Origin: Tectiglobus sp965247245
GTDB lineage: Bacteria; Pseudomonadota; Alphaproteobacteria; Rhizobiales; Hyphomicrobiaceae
NCBI GenBank assembly: GCA_965247245.1
Contig: CBDFGV010000003.1
Span: 3,410,001-3,474,000 of the forward strand
DNA: 64,000 nucleotides
Reading direction: 5' to 3'
Shown here: piece by piece, positions 29,501-38,169 of the stretch
Layout of the letters: each line of letters opens with the position of its first letter
Position numbering within the stretch: the first letter of the stretch is position 1
Position numbers and translations under genes: made by a program
The notes under the pieces: generated by a model
What the model saw: only the letters and a program-made list of their open reading frames with translations
Told to the model about the DNA's origin: nothing
Database searches by the model: none

Positions 29501-29600
29501 TTTCTCGAAACCTGTCGAGAAGTCGCAACTGGTCAATCTCTTTGCCACTGATCAGATTGCTCGATCCAGCGAAGCCCGACGATCTTCAAGTGCGGCTTAG
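26514..29600 (+). CDS. Ammonium transporter fused to PAS-GGDEF-EAL (c-di-GMP signalling)
   Basis: A 1028-aa fusion. Residues 1-385 form a full Amt/MEP channel of about 11 membrane segments, with pore residues kept: Phe102 (gate), Trp143, Asp162 and the twin histidines His170 and His321. A linker of about 80 residues leads to a PAS domain (about 465-580), a GGDEF diguanylate cyclase (581-745, intact GGDEF at 663-667, no RxxD inhibition site) and an EAL phosphodiesterase (760-1010: EALLRW at 793, LELTES, LDDFGTG, RLKIDR, EGVE, YQGFYFSKP all present). Inference: external ammonium or its transport sets c-di-GMP turnover. No glnK neighbours it. Amt fused to histidine kinases is known; this version looks rarer. 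Confidence 0.93.
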   Translation: MQNLGLIDAVWMLVAALFVLLMQGGFLLLEAGRTRSRNSISVAQKNITDLLIAWVTFAVIGFAIAFGPSLIEGSPLGYAMGNPGWHWDTQKFGVYFVYQVGFCAAAATIVSGAVAERMRFWVYGLLTVVLVVLVYPMVARAAWGNLLDLNNDAWLANFGFIDAAGSTVVHALGGWAALAACLLIGRRVDVPKGGEVQGYSDVLALMGALLLMIGWIGFNAGSAQAGSPEFTQALVNTVLATATGGVAGLALGAWLDDGISRPTRSINGVLGGLVAITASATFAERELAMLIGMFGGAISVVVSDFLREQGVDDPLDAIATHGFAGLFGTIAVAFVAPVAMLKNGSVTDQLIAQIAGSAFAFVFAFGTTWIVLFSLSKVTPLRIDTHGERVGLNVSEHGAGLGTDRLQRALTEQIETGPGFLMREKFAYAAHGEETSGLAETIDLLVDQYDNARAIAEHNCQRLDDFANTASDFLWETDSELRVTFVSQRFADLYGHEPSSVNGLQLHEAFGIEEQSWALLIHQVRHDASFENVVGNLHGNDERSYSVQLRGCLHHDANGDVAGMRGTANDITETRSYQDQLRRFAYKDDLTGLLNRRSLRELLDELSAAQSDRGPFAVVMFDLDGFKAVNDTFGHHAGDELLIEVSKRLSAICDTNQHAARTGGDEFVAVLNGFPAHDYEKRAMEWARTAVKQVQQPIALAEATVCVGVSAGVCVSTPGELATDVVLQNADRALYYVKRQGGQTVMRYDPSLDQSEEEQRQLERAIADGIEHNEFYIEYQPRFGAQEQLIGCEALLRWRRSDGNLVPPNQFIPVAEKSMLIHRLGSFVLENACKDAAEWGMRYPQQLSVPVSVNVSVNQLNTENFVDQVKQALANSGLPANRLQLELTESVLVSKPEHIIHKLEDLRALGVTIALDDFGTGFSSLNYLRALPVDRLKIDRAFVQDLGDELAEEAIVNTIISLGRSLDLDVIAEGVEHAEQLDALARLGCRNYQGFYFSKPVEKSQLVNLFATDQIARSSEARRSSSAA

Positions 29601-29668
29601 AACGACCAGCCATCTAGAACTGAAAACAGAAAACGCCTGAGACCGCCTGTGCTGGCACTTCCACGCCT

Positions 29669-30653
29669 TTACAGCCAGCCCTTGCGCTTAAAATAGACGA
29701 ACGGCAACAAGGCGGATACGACCATTGCCGCCAAGGTAATCGGATAAGCCCACGCATAGCCAAGCTCCGGCATGTGCTGAAAGTTCATACCATAGACGCT
29801 GGCAATCAACGTCGGAGGCATCAACATCACAGCCACCACCGAGAACAGTTTGATGATCTGGTTCTGTTCGATACCAACAAGACCGATCGTGGCGTCCATC
29901 AGAAAAGTCAGTCGGGATGCCACATGGTCAACATGGGCGGCCAGCGACTGCACATCCTGATGCGTTGTCTTGATCCGCTGGCGAATGCCAGACTGGATGT
30001 TGGACGATTGCGCCAGATTGCGAAAGTAGGTGAGCAAACGGCCGAGAGACACCAAACTCTCCCGCGTTCTTGATGTAACGACACTCGCCTTACCGATTTC
30101 CTTAAGCGAAACGGCATGGCGTCGCGAACGGGTCTTTTCATGCCCATCCGCGCCAAAAATCTGCTTGCTAATCGCCTCTGACTGATGCTGCAGGCGCTCG
30201 ATCAGATCGGCCTGCCGCTCGACAATAGCCTCAATCAAGCCAATCGCAATGGCTGCCGGATTGTGACAGGCGATGTCTCCGGTAGCTGGCCTGCTGCGCA
30301 AATATCGGAAAGGCACGCGGCGTGGCAAAGCGCACAGTGATCAAAACGCCCGGCAGGAGGATGAACGTCATCTCCGCGTTCAGCGGGTCCTGCGTCTCAA
30401 TGCGATAGACGATGCTGGCGGTCATCACATGAGCCGCGCCCTCCTGGTAGAGCCGGCTCGACACCTCGATCTCGCGCATATCATCGGCAGACGGAATGCC
30501 GATACCGTGTGCGGCCTCGACAGCTTTGATCTCGTCCACACTCGGATGGTCGAGATCAATCCAGACAATGCCGTCCAACAGCTCGACACGACTTAAGTCA
30601 TCGACATCACTTGGTGAAAGTTTACCGCCGCTGTGATGATAGAGGGTGATCAT
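29669..30653 (-). pseudogene. CorA-like divalent cation transporter, frameshifted
   Basis: The two halves of a CorA protein lie in different frames. The N-terminal half (from 30653; ITLYHHSGG, WIDLDHPS, MTFILLPGVLITVRFATPRAF) runs off frame near 30285. The C-terminal half continues one base on (TGDIACHNPAAIAIGLIEAIVERQ, two membrane helices and the selectivity motif YGMNF, then FKRKGWL). One extra base, or two missing, in the segment around 30275-30300 explains the break; it is not a homopolymer. Combined length (about 327 codons) is normal for CorA. It may be a genuine pseudogene or a sequencing error. It starts 10 bp after the isomerase gene. Confidence 0.85.
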
Positions 30654-30663
30654 AGTATCAGTA

Positions 30664-31566
30664 TCAGCTCGTCGTTTTTGCCCGCGCCGCCAGTTCGCGC
30701 ACAGCCGCTATCGTGTTCTCTGCTTCGCACCAATAGGTACGCTCTAGCTCAATATTGAAGATTACGCCGGGATGGAAGCGGATACGTTCAATAAGTTGCC
30801 CCCAGGGGATAGAACCCCAGCCGATCGGCAGGTGAATGTCGCCTTGCCCAAAAGCCAGGCGCTCGGCCCTGGAATGAGTTTTGATGTCATGCGGCCGGCC
30901 AAACGAGTCATGCACGTGGAGGTGCTTCGCAAACGGCGCCAACGCTTCCGCCTCATCGAGAAATTCGGCGCCATGCAGCGTGCAGTTGATGAAACCATGC
31001 GAGAAATCAAAGCACGCCTTGACGTTTGGATGGTTGATCGCCGCAATCTCGGACGCGAGCTTTGACGGCAGCGCCGTCAGGCGATCGCGGTTGTAAGTAA
31101 AGACGTTCTCGACGGTGATGATAATATTGTTTTGCGCTGCCAAGTCTCCGGCTTCCGCGAGCGCTTCTCTTTGCAGGCCATAGGCTGCATCAAGGCCAGG
31201 TCCTTGCGTATCGGGAATCGTGCCGCTGTGCATGACGTAGTGCAATCCGCCGAGTTCCGCCGCGACTTCAATGGAAGCTGCGAGCACCTGCTTGTGCAGC
31301 GGCAATCGCCAGGGGTCGTCCATAAGATTGATACCTATCGGGCCATGGATCGTGATCCCGAATGGACGCTCACCAATCTGCGCTTTTGCCTTGCGAAGTT
31401 GCTCACGCATAATCTTGCCGTCGGCAACCAACGGCATGGTCAGCGTCGGGATTTCGACGTAGTCGACACCGAGTTGCTCGGCACGGTCAAGATCAGGACC
31501 CAGATCCTTGAACTCGGCATCTTCGGATTTGATGGATATACCGACACCCAAAACACCTTCACTCAT
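30664..31566 (-). CDS. Sugar phosphate isomerase/epimerase family (TIM barrel)
   Basis: A 300-aa xylose-isomerase-like TIM barrel (AP endonuclease 2 family). Seen: candidate metal ligands along the barrel in ITVENVFTY (Glu), ACFDFSHGF (Asp/His), HLHVHDSFG (His) and FNIELERTYW (Glu), plus YVMHSGTIPD. The ATG at 31566 is backed by a strong AAGGAGGT site 5 bp upstream; the frame opens further to 31605. Family members isomerise or dehydrate sugars and inositols; no single activity can be assigned. The broken corA follows within 10 bp. Confidence 0.85.
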   Translation of the reverse strand: MSEGVLGVGISIKSEDAEFKDLGPDLDRAEQLGVDYVEIPTLTMPLVADGKIMREQLRKAKAQIGERPFGITIHGPIGINLMDDPWRLPLHKQVLAASIEVAAELGGLHYVMHSGTIPDTQGPGLDAAYGLQREALAEAGDLAAQNNIIITVENVFTYNRDRLTALPSKLASEIAAINHPNVKACFDFSHGFINCTLHGAEFLDEAEALAPFAKHLHVHDSFGRPHDIKTHSRAERLAFGQGDIHLPIGWGSIPWGQLIERIRFHPGVIFNIELERTYWCEAENTIAAVRELAARAKTTS

Positions 31567-31895
31567 GCGCGCACCTCCTTCACTGGCAGAATATCTCGCA
31601 AACAAGAACGAACCTCTGATCCCACCCTAGTCGGCGACCATGTCGGTTCGGTGAAGGTTGTTCAGGAATTTGGGGACTGGTGACTGGGCACGGATCAGGT
31701 TAGTCGGGTAGCGACACCGCCGTAGAAAGTGAAGTGCGAACTCTGCCGCCAGTCACGCAATGCACGCTTCAATTCGGATGCGAAATCAATTCTTCGCAGT
31801 GGCGCTCCACTAACGACTAATGCGTTGCCGTGCATCAGTCGGACAGGCAGAATTACTTGAGACGATAGGATAGCTTATCGGGCCTAGCCTGATCT
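31567..31895. other. Intergenic region between isomerase and beta-barrel genes
   Basis: A 329-bp gap between two leftward genes. It should hold the isomerase promoter and the end of the barrel-protein transcript. I see no gene, repeat or strong terminator hairpin in it. Confidence 0.5.
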
Positions 31896-33593
31896 CTAGA
31901 ACTTGAAATCAACGCGGCCTGAGACGCTATACTGGTCGTAGTCCTTACGCGCGAGACCCTCAGCCGCTCCTTCAACCCGCACAACCGTCTTCTCGTCGAG
32001 TTCCGCGCGCACGCCGCCGCCGACAACAACGCCAAAGTTGTCAGGCTTGTACGTGCCGCCGGTGCTCGTGGTGATGACACCGATATCGTTGAAATCCCAT
32101 TGTCCTTCCACGCGGCCGAAGACTTCAACACCGCGCCTGATCGGAACAAAGGTGCTGCCGCCAAACGTCAGCTGACCAAGCGAAATCGTCTGACTATCGA
32201 CCTCATTGCCGCCGCTATCGGTGTAGGCATCCTGTTTTTCTCTGACGTAGGTCACCCCGATTTTGGGCAGCACCTTGAGATCACCGCGTCGCCCCACTGA
32301 CCTCAAGAGCACTGCTGTCAGACTGAGGCTGCCGGCAAATCGATTGGCATCGAAATCGCCATCCGTCAGCGCGCTATTATCGTGGATGTCATAGTCAATC
32401 CAGGCGTAGGAGCCTTGACCATCAAGGATTAGATCGACTGGCAGCCCAGTCATCGCGCGGGTCATCTTGTAGCCAAAGTAGCCGCCGGCAATCTTCGCCG
32501 TGCTGTCGACGTCGATCAGCAAACTCGCAAACTCCGCGTCGGCCTTGTCGTAGCCGCCGAATGCACCGACCAGAAAGGAGTTCGTGACAAGATAATCAAA
32601 ACCAGAACGCGCAAACGTCAGATCGCCGTCGAAGCTGTTGCCAGTTCGCGAACTATCCACCCGCGTCAGTCCACCGGCAGCCCAAAAGTCCCATTTCGAC
32701 TGTCCGGTTGTCGGCTGGACGATCTCAGCAGTCGGATTGACACCGAGCTGCTGCAGCCCCGCCATCGCACGCTGCTCCTTTTCACGCCGTTGCAAGGCCT
32801 GCTGCTTGCGGTAGTGATTGAGCAGATCCTTGGAGTGCCACGCTGTCTGCCACGCCGTCTGCCCCGCGCTCGGCTTTGGACGGCGAATTGTTGTGCCATA
32901 GGCTTCAGTCAGCGCCAAGGAAGTCTCAGCACCATTGTCTGATCCGGCACCCTCATCGAGTAATCGGTTCTGGGTCTGGGTCTGTGTAACAAACTTCTGT
33001 GTGTTGTTCGATGCACGACCGAAGGCAGCGCCAGCAGACTTGCTAGCCGATGATTGGCGCGTCGCTATGTCAACCGGATCGGCCGCGGGATCCCCACCAA
33101 ACGCCCCACCTGTTATCACTACTGATGCAACCGTCACCTGCGTCGCAGTTAGAGTGAACTGCATCTCAACCGTATAGAGCGTTCCGCCCAGCGTGACCTC
33201 ACCGATAGCGATATGGGTGCCAACATCGAGAACATCAGAGCGAAGTCGATTGCCGTTAGCAGTGGCAGGCACGCCATCAACCAACAAACTACTGGGCAAC
33301 ACCGACACTCCACCGATGGCCGCATCGAATAGCGCACGACCCGCAATCGATGTTACGGGGTGGCTCGGTTCAACGACACGGATGCGCAATTGGTCATCAA
33401 GGTTGCCAACAGCACCATCAACCACTTCGCACAGACCAGAAGCCAAATCGGGAAGCAGCTCCACTTGAGCCACGCTGTCTGAGGTAAGGGGTGTGTTACT
33501 GCAGCTTGTCTGCGCCGACGCAGTGCTAAATGGCTGACCTGCCATCAATATCGCGAGCGCAGCAAGCATTATGATCTGGCGTACAACAGTCAT
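31896..33593 (-). CDS. Outer-membrane protein with autotransporter-type beta-barrel
   Basis: A 565-aa exported protein. A signal peptide (IIMLAALAILMAGQ, cleavage near ASAQ) is followed by a region of about 170 residues with IgG-like or beta-rich character, a Gln/Thr-rich linker and a basic helical stretch (KQQALQRREKEQRA), and then a C-terminal barrel of about 260 residues (FWAAGGLTRVDSS to RVDFKF), ending in Phe as outer-membrane barrels do. The passenger is short for an autotransporter. The ATG at 33593 has AGGAG upstream. It could be an autotransporter, a surface anchor or a general porin-like protein. Confidence 0.75.
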   Translation of the reverse strand: MTVVRQIIMLAALAILMAGQPFSTASAQTSCSNTPLTSDSVAQVELLPDLASGLCEVVDGAVGNLDDQLRIRVVEPSHPVTSIAGRALFDAAIGGVSVLPSSLLVDGVPATANGNRLRSDVLDVGTHIAIGEVTLGGTLYTVEMQFTLTATQVTVASVVITGGAFGGDPAADPVDIATRQSSASKSAGAAFGRASNNTQKFVTQTQTQNRLLDEGAGSDNGAETSLALTEAYGTTIRRPKPSAGQTAWQTAWHSKDLLNHYRKQQALQRREKEQRAMAGLQQLGVNPTAEIVQPTTGQSKWDFWAAGGLTRVDSSRTGNSFDGDLTFARSGFDYLVTNSFLVGAFGGYDKADAEFASLLIDVDSTAKIAGGYFGYKMTRAMTGLPVDLILDGQGSYAWIDYDIHDNSALTDGDFDANRFAGSLSLTAVLLRSVGRRGDLKVLPKIGVTYVREKQDAYTDSGGNEVDSQTISLGQLTFGGSTFVPIRRGVEVFGRVEGQWDFNDIGVITTSTGGTYKPDNFGVVVGGGVRAELDEKTVVRVEGAAEGLARKDYDQYSVSGRVDFKF

Positions 33594-33801
33594 CGGTTCT
33601 CCTAGCACAGAGTCACCTACTCCATTGGCGAACAGAGTGACCCCAAGTTACTGCCGGAAGAACGATCGCAACCGTTATGCCGTTCGCGCAATGCAGGCTG
33701 CTTTTCGAGCGAGAACTGCAGATTCTGGCTTCGACTGCTGCGCAGGTGCAACAAGTCGGCGAACCGAAGTAACCTAGTTGCCGAGGGAAGCCGCTAACCA
33801 A

Positions 33802-34992
33802 TCAATAGTTCTTCCAGGGGTTGCCCATGTTGAGGAACTCCGGCACCTCGGTCTCGCGATCCGGTGCCACTATCAACGCGCCATCCTTATACGTCTTCTC
33901 AGCCACAATCCGTTGTGACGCCGCGATGGTGTTGCCTTCGTAGTCGTGAAAGACATGCTCACCGTGGTCCAACGCGAAGATCGCGACGTCTGCCGGCGCG
34001 CCCTCACGCAAATCACCGATCTCACCGGCAAGGCCAAGCTTACGCGCCGGGTCGATGGTCGAACGCGCAAAGACTTCTTCCAATGATAGACCGCAAGCCA
34101 TCAGCTTCGACATTGTCGTCGGCATATCGAAGACAACCGTGTGCCGGTTGGTCGTCGTCAGATCCGTACTGATGTAGTCCGGATAATACCCCTGCCCAAC
34201 GCACGCCTGCATGATCGGCAAAAGCCCATGGAAGCGATCAAGGCCAAGATCCACCTCGATGCCACGTTCCCGCGCCGCCCAATACTCGGGCCGCACTTGG
34301 CCGTCCTCATCCAACGTGGTCGTCGCGCCACCATGATAGGGATGCGTGATGATATCTCCGGGTTTGAGGAAGGACACGACTTCTTCAAAAGCCGGCGGTG
34401 CCGGCGCGGTGTGGACCATGATCGGCAATCCCACCAGGTCAGCCAGCTCACGCGCGCGCTCCATCGCCCGCATTGACGGAATGTTGGTGTAAGCGCGCAC
34501 CTTCACGCCAACGATGTAATCGCGGTTCTTTTCGATCGTCTCTCGGGCGGACTCCACGTGCAGGAGACGCTCATCATCGCAATCGTGAAAACCGAGCCCC
34601 TTCACACCATCCGTCGTCTGCCCAATGGCGGAGATGTTCAGAAACGCCAGGATGCGCGATCGGGCGGGTTTGATGACGTATTCGCGAAAGGCAAGAAAGT
34701 GAAGTGAGCCTGCACTACCCGCATCAACAAACGTCGTCGTTCCCGAAGATGGCGCAACGTCATCAGCATCGACGCTCAGGAAATGGCCATAGCGGAACGC
34801 ATGCATATGGAAATCGATCAGTCCGGCAGAGACCAGCTTGCCAGCAGCGTCAATCACCTCGACGGTCTGATCCGGCTCGATGCTGTGATCAATGCGTGCG
34901 ACCTTACCAGCGTCAATCAGCACATCCCGCTGGTGAAAACAGCGCTCCGCACCTGAGAACACCTGACCACCTTTGATGAGTAGACCCACCAT
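33802..34992 (-). CDS. Amidohydrolase/deacetylase-family metallohydrolase (second copy)
   Basis: A 396-aa metal-dependent hydrolase of the same group as the gene at 3362-4627. Seen: metal HxH in IDFHMHAFRYG, bridging-lysine candidate in IVGVKVRAY, His in IMVHTAPAP and THPYHGG, and the catalytic Asp in ISTDLTTTN. Relatives of the Atu3266/EF0837 type deacetylate N-acyl or O-acyl hydroxy and amino acids. Two close ATGs exist (34998, 34992); GGGAG is 6 bp before 34992 but abuts 34998, so I chose 34992. It stands alone between two gaps. Confidence 0.85.
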   Translation of the reverse strand: MVGLLIKGGQVFSGAERCFHQRDVLIDAGKVARIDHSIEPDQTVEVIDAAGKLVSAGLIDFHMHAFRYGHFLSVDADDVAPSSGTTTFVDAGSAGSLHFLAFREYVIKPARSRILAFLNISAIGQTTDGVKGLGFHDCDDERLLHVESARETIEKNRDYIVGVKVRAYTNIPSMRAMERARELADLVGLPIMVHTAPAPPAFEEVVSFLKPGDIITHPYHGGATTTLDEDGQVRPEYWAARERGIEVDLGLDRFHGLLPIMQACVGQGYYPDYISTDLTTTNRHTVVFDMPTTMSKLMACGLSLEEVFARSTIDPARKLGLAGEIGDLREGAPADVAIFALDHGEHVFHDYEGNTIAASQRIVAEKTYKDGALIVAPDRETEVPEFLNMGNPWKNY

Positions 34993-35643
34993 AAACATCT
35001 CCCGTTAACGCCCGACGACACCATCAGTGCTTCGTCCCGATGAGAATAGCCGGTTTTGCAACATGCCGTCGCCTCATCGGCCCAATGCCATTTATCCCCG
35101 CTCCGCCCTGGCACGATATCATCCTTCGCACTCATCTCACTCAGGATCGCCTTCCGGGGGCGCCCGTACTGCGAGGGGTGGGGTTCGGTCCCCGCAAGAT
35201 GTGGCAACGCAGGCCTGCTTGCGGCGATGTCCTTCCTGTCGGCCACTGTTTTGCCTAGTGACGGAGTAAGCCGTCGGCAACGCAGCGGTGACGGACAGGG
35301 TCAAATCGGAGAGGACCGCAGCGCGCATGAGCGGCGTTGCGAAATCGGGCAGTGTGCCAGAGAGAGCCCGTCCACTGTCGGCCCGAAGTGCGGGGCGTGT
35401 AAAGCGCCAACTATTATATCAGAGCGGTGCCGATCACGCCCCGCCATCCTGTATCCCGAGCAAATCACCGAGGCCCATGTCTGCGGTGTATTTCGCGTTG
35501 GTTGCCTCGCAGCCGGACACCATCCGATTGACGATAACCGGTAGCGGGGTGCGGTGTCGCGTTGTCCCACCGCCTAGAGCCGCCTAGATTTCCCGGCACA
35601 CGAGATCCACAGCTGATCCGGACCAAACCCGAGGGACTAAAAC
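34993..35643. other. 650-bp region without a convincing gene
   Basis: Several frames of 60-160 codons cross this stretch on both strands, but none has a ribosome site, steady codon use or a recognisable family, and they contradict one another. A 4-bp GC stem with loop TTCGGT (35180-35193) looks like a tRNA T-arm but no other arms fit. It may be a decayed gene or contain an unrecognised RNA. The right end must hold the nitroreductase promoter. Confidence 0.45.
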
Positions 35644-36318
35644 ATGGATGTTCTCGAAGCTATCAAGTCACGGAAATCAATACGGGCCTTCAAACGCGAC
35701 CCAATTCCGAAAGAGACACTCGTAGAGCTGCTTGAGATCTGCCAACGAGCACCCAGTGGGACAAATACACAGCCGTGGCACATCTACGTGTGCACTGGAG
35801 CCGCACGCGACGCGATTGAGAACGACGTGCTGGAACTCGCTAAACAAGGCAAAGGTTCCAAGTACGAGGACTACGACTACTACCCGGCCCAGTGGAAGGA
35901 CATTCACCGCGACCGTCGACGTGGCGTTGGCTGGGGTCTCTACGGCCTGCTCGGCATTCAGAAAGGTGATCGCGAGGCGAGTGCCGCGCAGGGAGCGCGC
36001 AATTTCAAGTTCTTCGATGCACCCGTCGGCATGTTCATCACAACGGACGCCTACCTAGGGCGCGGCAGTTGGGCCGATGTCGGCCTCTATATTCAAACCA
36101 TCATGCTGGCGGCACGCGGCTTCGGTCTGCACACCTGCCCGCAAGCAGCATGGATCCAATTCCAGGAACCTGTTTTCCGACACCTCGGCATTCCTGACGA
36201 CCAGGTTCTCGTCTCAGGTATGAGCCTCGGCTATGCCGATGATAGTGCCATCGAGAACACACTGGTCAGTGACCGCGAGGAACTCGCCAATGTCGCAAAG
36301 TTCGTCGGCTTCGACTGA
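35644..36318 (+). CDS. Nitroreductase-family FMN enzyme
   Basis: A 224-aa FMN-dependent, NAD(P)H-using reductase. Seen: N-terminal phosphate-binding SRKSIRAFK, APSGTNTQPWHIYV, and GLHTCPQAAW and LGYAD in the C-terminal half. The family reduces nitroaromatics, quinones or enones, and includes reductive deiodinases and dehydrogenases. The ATG at 35644 is natural. The gene at 36358 follows after 39 bp and is probably co-transcribed. Confidence 0.85.
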   Translation: MDVLEAIKSRKSIRAFKRDPIPKETLVELLEICQRAPSGTNTQPWHIYVCTGAARDAIENDVLELAKQGKGSKYEDYDYYPAQWKDIHRDRRRGVGWGLYGLLGIQKGDREASAAQGARNFKFFDAPVGMFITTDAYLGRGSWADVGLYIQTIMLAARGFGLHTCPQAAWIQFQEPVFRHLGIPDDQVLVSGMSLGYADDSAIENTLVSDREELANVAKFVGFD

Positions 36319-36357
36319 TAACAGATAGTCGAAGCGACCAAAGCCGGGAGAACTGCA

Positions 36358-37530
36358 ATGACCAAATCGGGACGCGTTGCCTTCAGCAAAATGGATGAGG
36401 TCGCCTTCGGCCAACCTGCAGCTGAAGCGATCGGTGACATCGTCACACGGCTGGGCGCCGAGCGTGTCTTCCTGATGGTCAGCGGAACCATGAATCGGAC
36501 GACCGATGAGATCGAAAAGGTCAAGTCGGCACTTGGCAACAAATGCGTCGGCGTCTTTGATTCGATGCCGCCGCACACACCACGTTCCGCCGTCATTACG
36601 GCAACGGATATGGCACGCAACGCGTCTGCAGATCTCATTGTGACCTTGGGCGGAGGCTCTATCACCGACGGTGCGAAAGCGGTTCAGCTGTGCCTGGCAA
36701 ACGACATCCGCGATGCCGATGCCATCGATGGGCTGCGTACGGTAATCGGCCCGGATGGCGTGCCGGTTCCGCCAAGCATCAACCCACCGACTGTGCGTCA
36801 GATCTCGATCCCGACAACCCTCTCAGGCGGTGAGTTCAGCGGTATTTCAGGCGTCACCGACGAGCGCACCAAGGTCAAGGAATTAATCCGCCACACGGAC
36901 ATCATCCCGCAAGCTGTTGTGCTGGACCCGGCTGTCACGGTCCACACCCCGGAATGGTTGTGGCTCTCAACCGGCATTCGCGCCGTTGACCATTGCGTCG
37001 AAGGCATCTGCTCGCTGGAAGCGCACTCCTACGGCGATGCTCAGGCTTTGCAGGGGCTATCGCTTCTGGCCAGCGGACTACCGCGCGTCAAAGCTGATCC
37101 CTCGGACATCCAAGCCCGTCTCGACTGCCAGATGGGCACTTGGCTATCGATGGGCCCACTTGCCAGCGGCGTTCCGATGGGCGCCAGTCACGGCATCGGA
37201 TACGTCCTTGGTGCTGTGTTCGATATTCCGCACGGTCATACATCGTGCATCATGCTGCCGGCCGTCATGCGCTGGAACAAGTCGGCCAACGAAGACCGCC
37301 AGAAATTGATATCCATCGCCATGGGTCGGCCTGGAGAGGACGCAGCGGTTGTCCTGGATGAGTTCATCGCCGGCCTCGACATGCCGCGCAGCCTGTCAGC
37401 CGTGAATGTCGGAGCCGAAAACTTCGACCGCATAGCCGAGCAATCCATGGGCACGCCGTGGATCCCTCGCAACCCGCGACCCATCCCAACGCCGGCGCAG
37501 GTTCGCGAGATCCTGGAGATCGCAGCTTAG
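36358..37530 (+). CDS. Iron-containing alcohol dehydrogenase (maleylacetate reductase-like)
   Basis: A 390-aa group III dehydrogenase. Seen: NAD-binding LGGGSITDGAK, IPTTLSGGEFSG, and metal ligands in AVDHCVEG, GASHGIGYVLG and DIPHGHTSCIMLP. The overall pattern, including the TTLSGG block, is close to maleylacetate reductases and related hydroxy-acid dehydrogenases. It reduces or oxidises a ketone/alcohol with NAD(P)H. With the upstream nitroreductase it could act on an aromatic degradation intermediate, but this is inferred from family only. Confidence 0.85.
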   Translation: MTKSGRVAFSKMDEVAFGQPAAEAIGDIVTRLGAERVFLMVSGTMNRTTDEIEKVKSALGNKCVGVFDSMPPHTPRSAVITATDMARNASADLIVTLGGGSITDGAKAVQLCLANDIRDADAIDGLRTVIGPDGVPVPPSINPPTVRQISIPTTLSGGEFSGISGVTDERTKVKELIRHTDIIPQAVVLDPAVTVHTPEWLWLSTGIRAVDHCVEGICSLEAHSYGDAQALQGLSLLASGLPRVKADPSDIQARLDCQMGTWLSMGPLASGVPMGASHGIGYVLGAVFDIPHGHTSCIMLPAVMRWNKSANEDRQKLISIAMGRPGEDAAVVLDEFIAGLDMPRSLSAVNVGAENFDRIAEQSMGTPWIPRNPRPIPTPAQVREILEIAA

Positions 37531-37728
37531 CGAATTGCCATGTCGTCAAGCGAAGCGATTGGTGGATGCTTCGGGGCAGACAGAGGCGTCAACGGGACCG
37601 CGTGGTCTATCGCGCCGATTTGATCGTCAGTGAAGTGACAGCGCGCAGGCTGGGCGATAGGCGTGTCGTCAATCAACCGAAAATGATGACATCCGGTTCT
37701 CACGGATGCTTTGCCAAGGATTTGATCG

Positions 37729-38169
37729 ATGATGCAATCATTCAGCCTGCTCTTCCTCCGTGTCACGACGGCTGGCCTTCTGTTCTGGTGGGGGCTTGCT
37801 AAGGCGTTGCGGCCGGCCATTGGCGAGAACGTTTCCAATAAATTCTACGGAGGCATGTTCAATGCCGAGTCGCTTCTGGTGGGATTTGGATGGGCTCAGG
37901 TCGTATGTGCCATTTTGCTGATTGTCGGGATTTTCCGATTGCCACTTCTCTGGGTGCAACTCGTAATCAATACATTCGTCGCAGCATCCGTATGGCAAAG
38001 TCTCATTGACCCGTTTTGGTTCTGGATGGGTGGCGACAAGCCTGGCGTCGTCAACGCATTGTTCTATCCATCGGCCATTGTCGTCGCCGCGTCACTCCTA
38101 TTGATTGCGTTCCGGTCGCAGGATTCACTCGCGTTGGATCGCGTCATTTTCCAAGGTGGCGAGAGATAG
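37729..38169 (+). CDS. DoxX-like small membrane protein
   Basis: A 146-aa protein with four hydrophobic segments and RVTTAGLLFWWGLAK near the N-terminus, the layout of the DoxX/DoxD-like family. Function is unknown for most members; some interact with respiratory or thiosulphate-oxidising enzymes. It is preceded by a 198-bp gap and lies in the same direction as the alcohol dehydrogenase gene. Confidence 0.6.
   Translation: MMQSFSLLFLRVTTAGLLFWWGLAKALRPAIGENVSNKFYGGMFNAESLLVGFGWAQVVCAILLIVGIFRLPLLWVQLVINTFVAASVWQSLIDPFWFWMGGDKPGVVNALFYPSAIVVAASLLLIAFRSQDSLALDRVIFQGGER

Noticed and set aside
28801..29600. EAL domain as an independent gene
   Set aside because: The frame runs unbroken from the Amt start at 26514, with no internal ribosome site that would suggest a separate start.
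35180..35193. tRNA-like T-arm, GGGG stem with TTCGGT loop
   Set aside because: The loop is one base short and no acceptor, D or anticodon arm could be placed around it.
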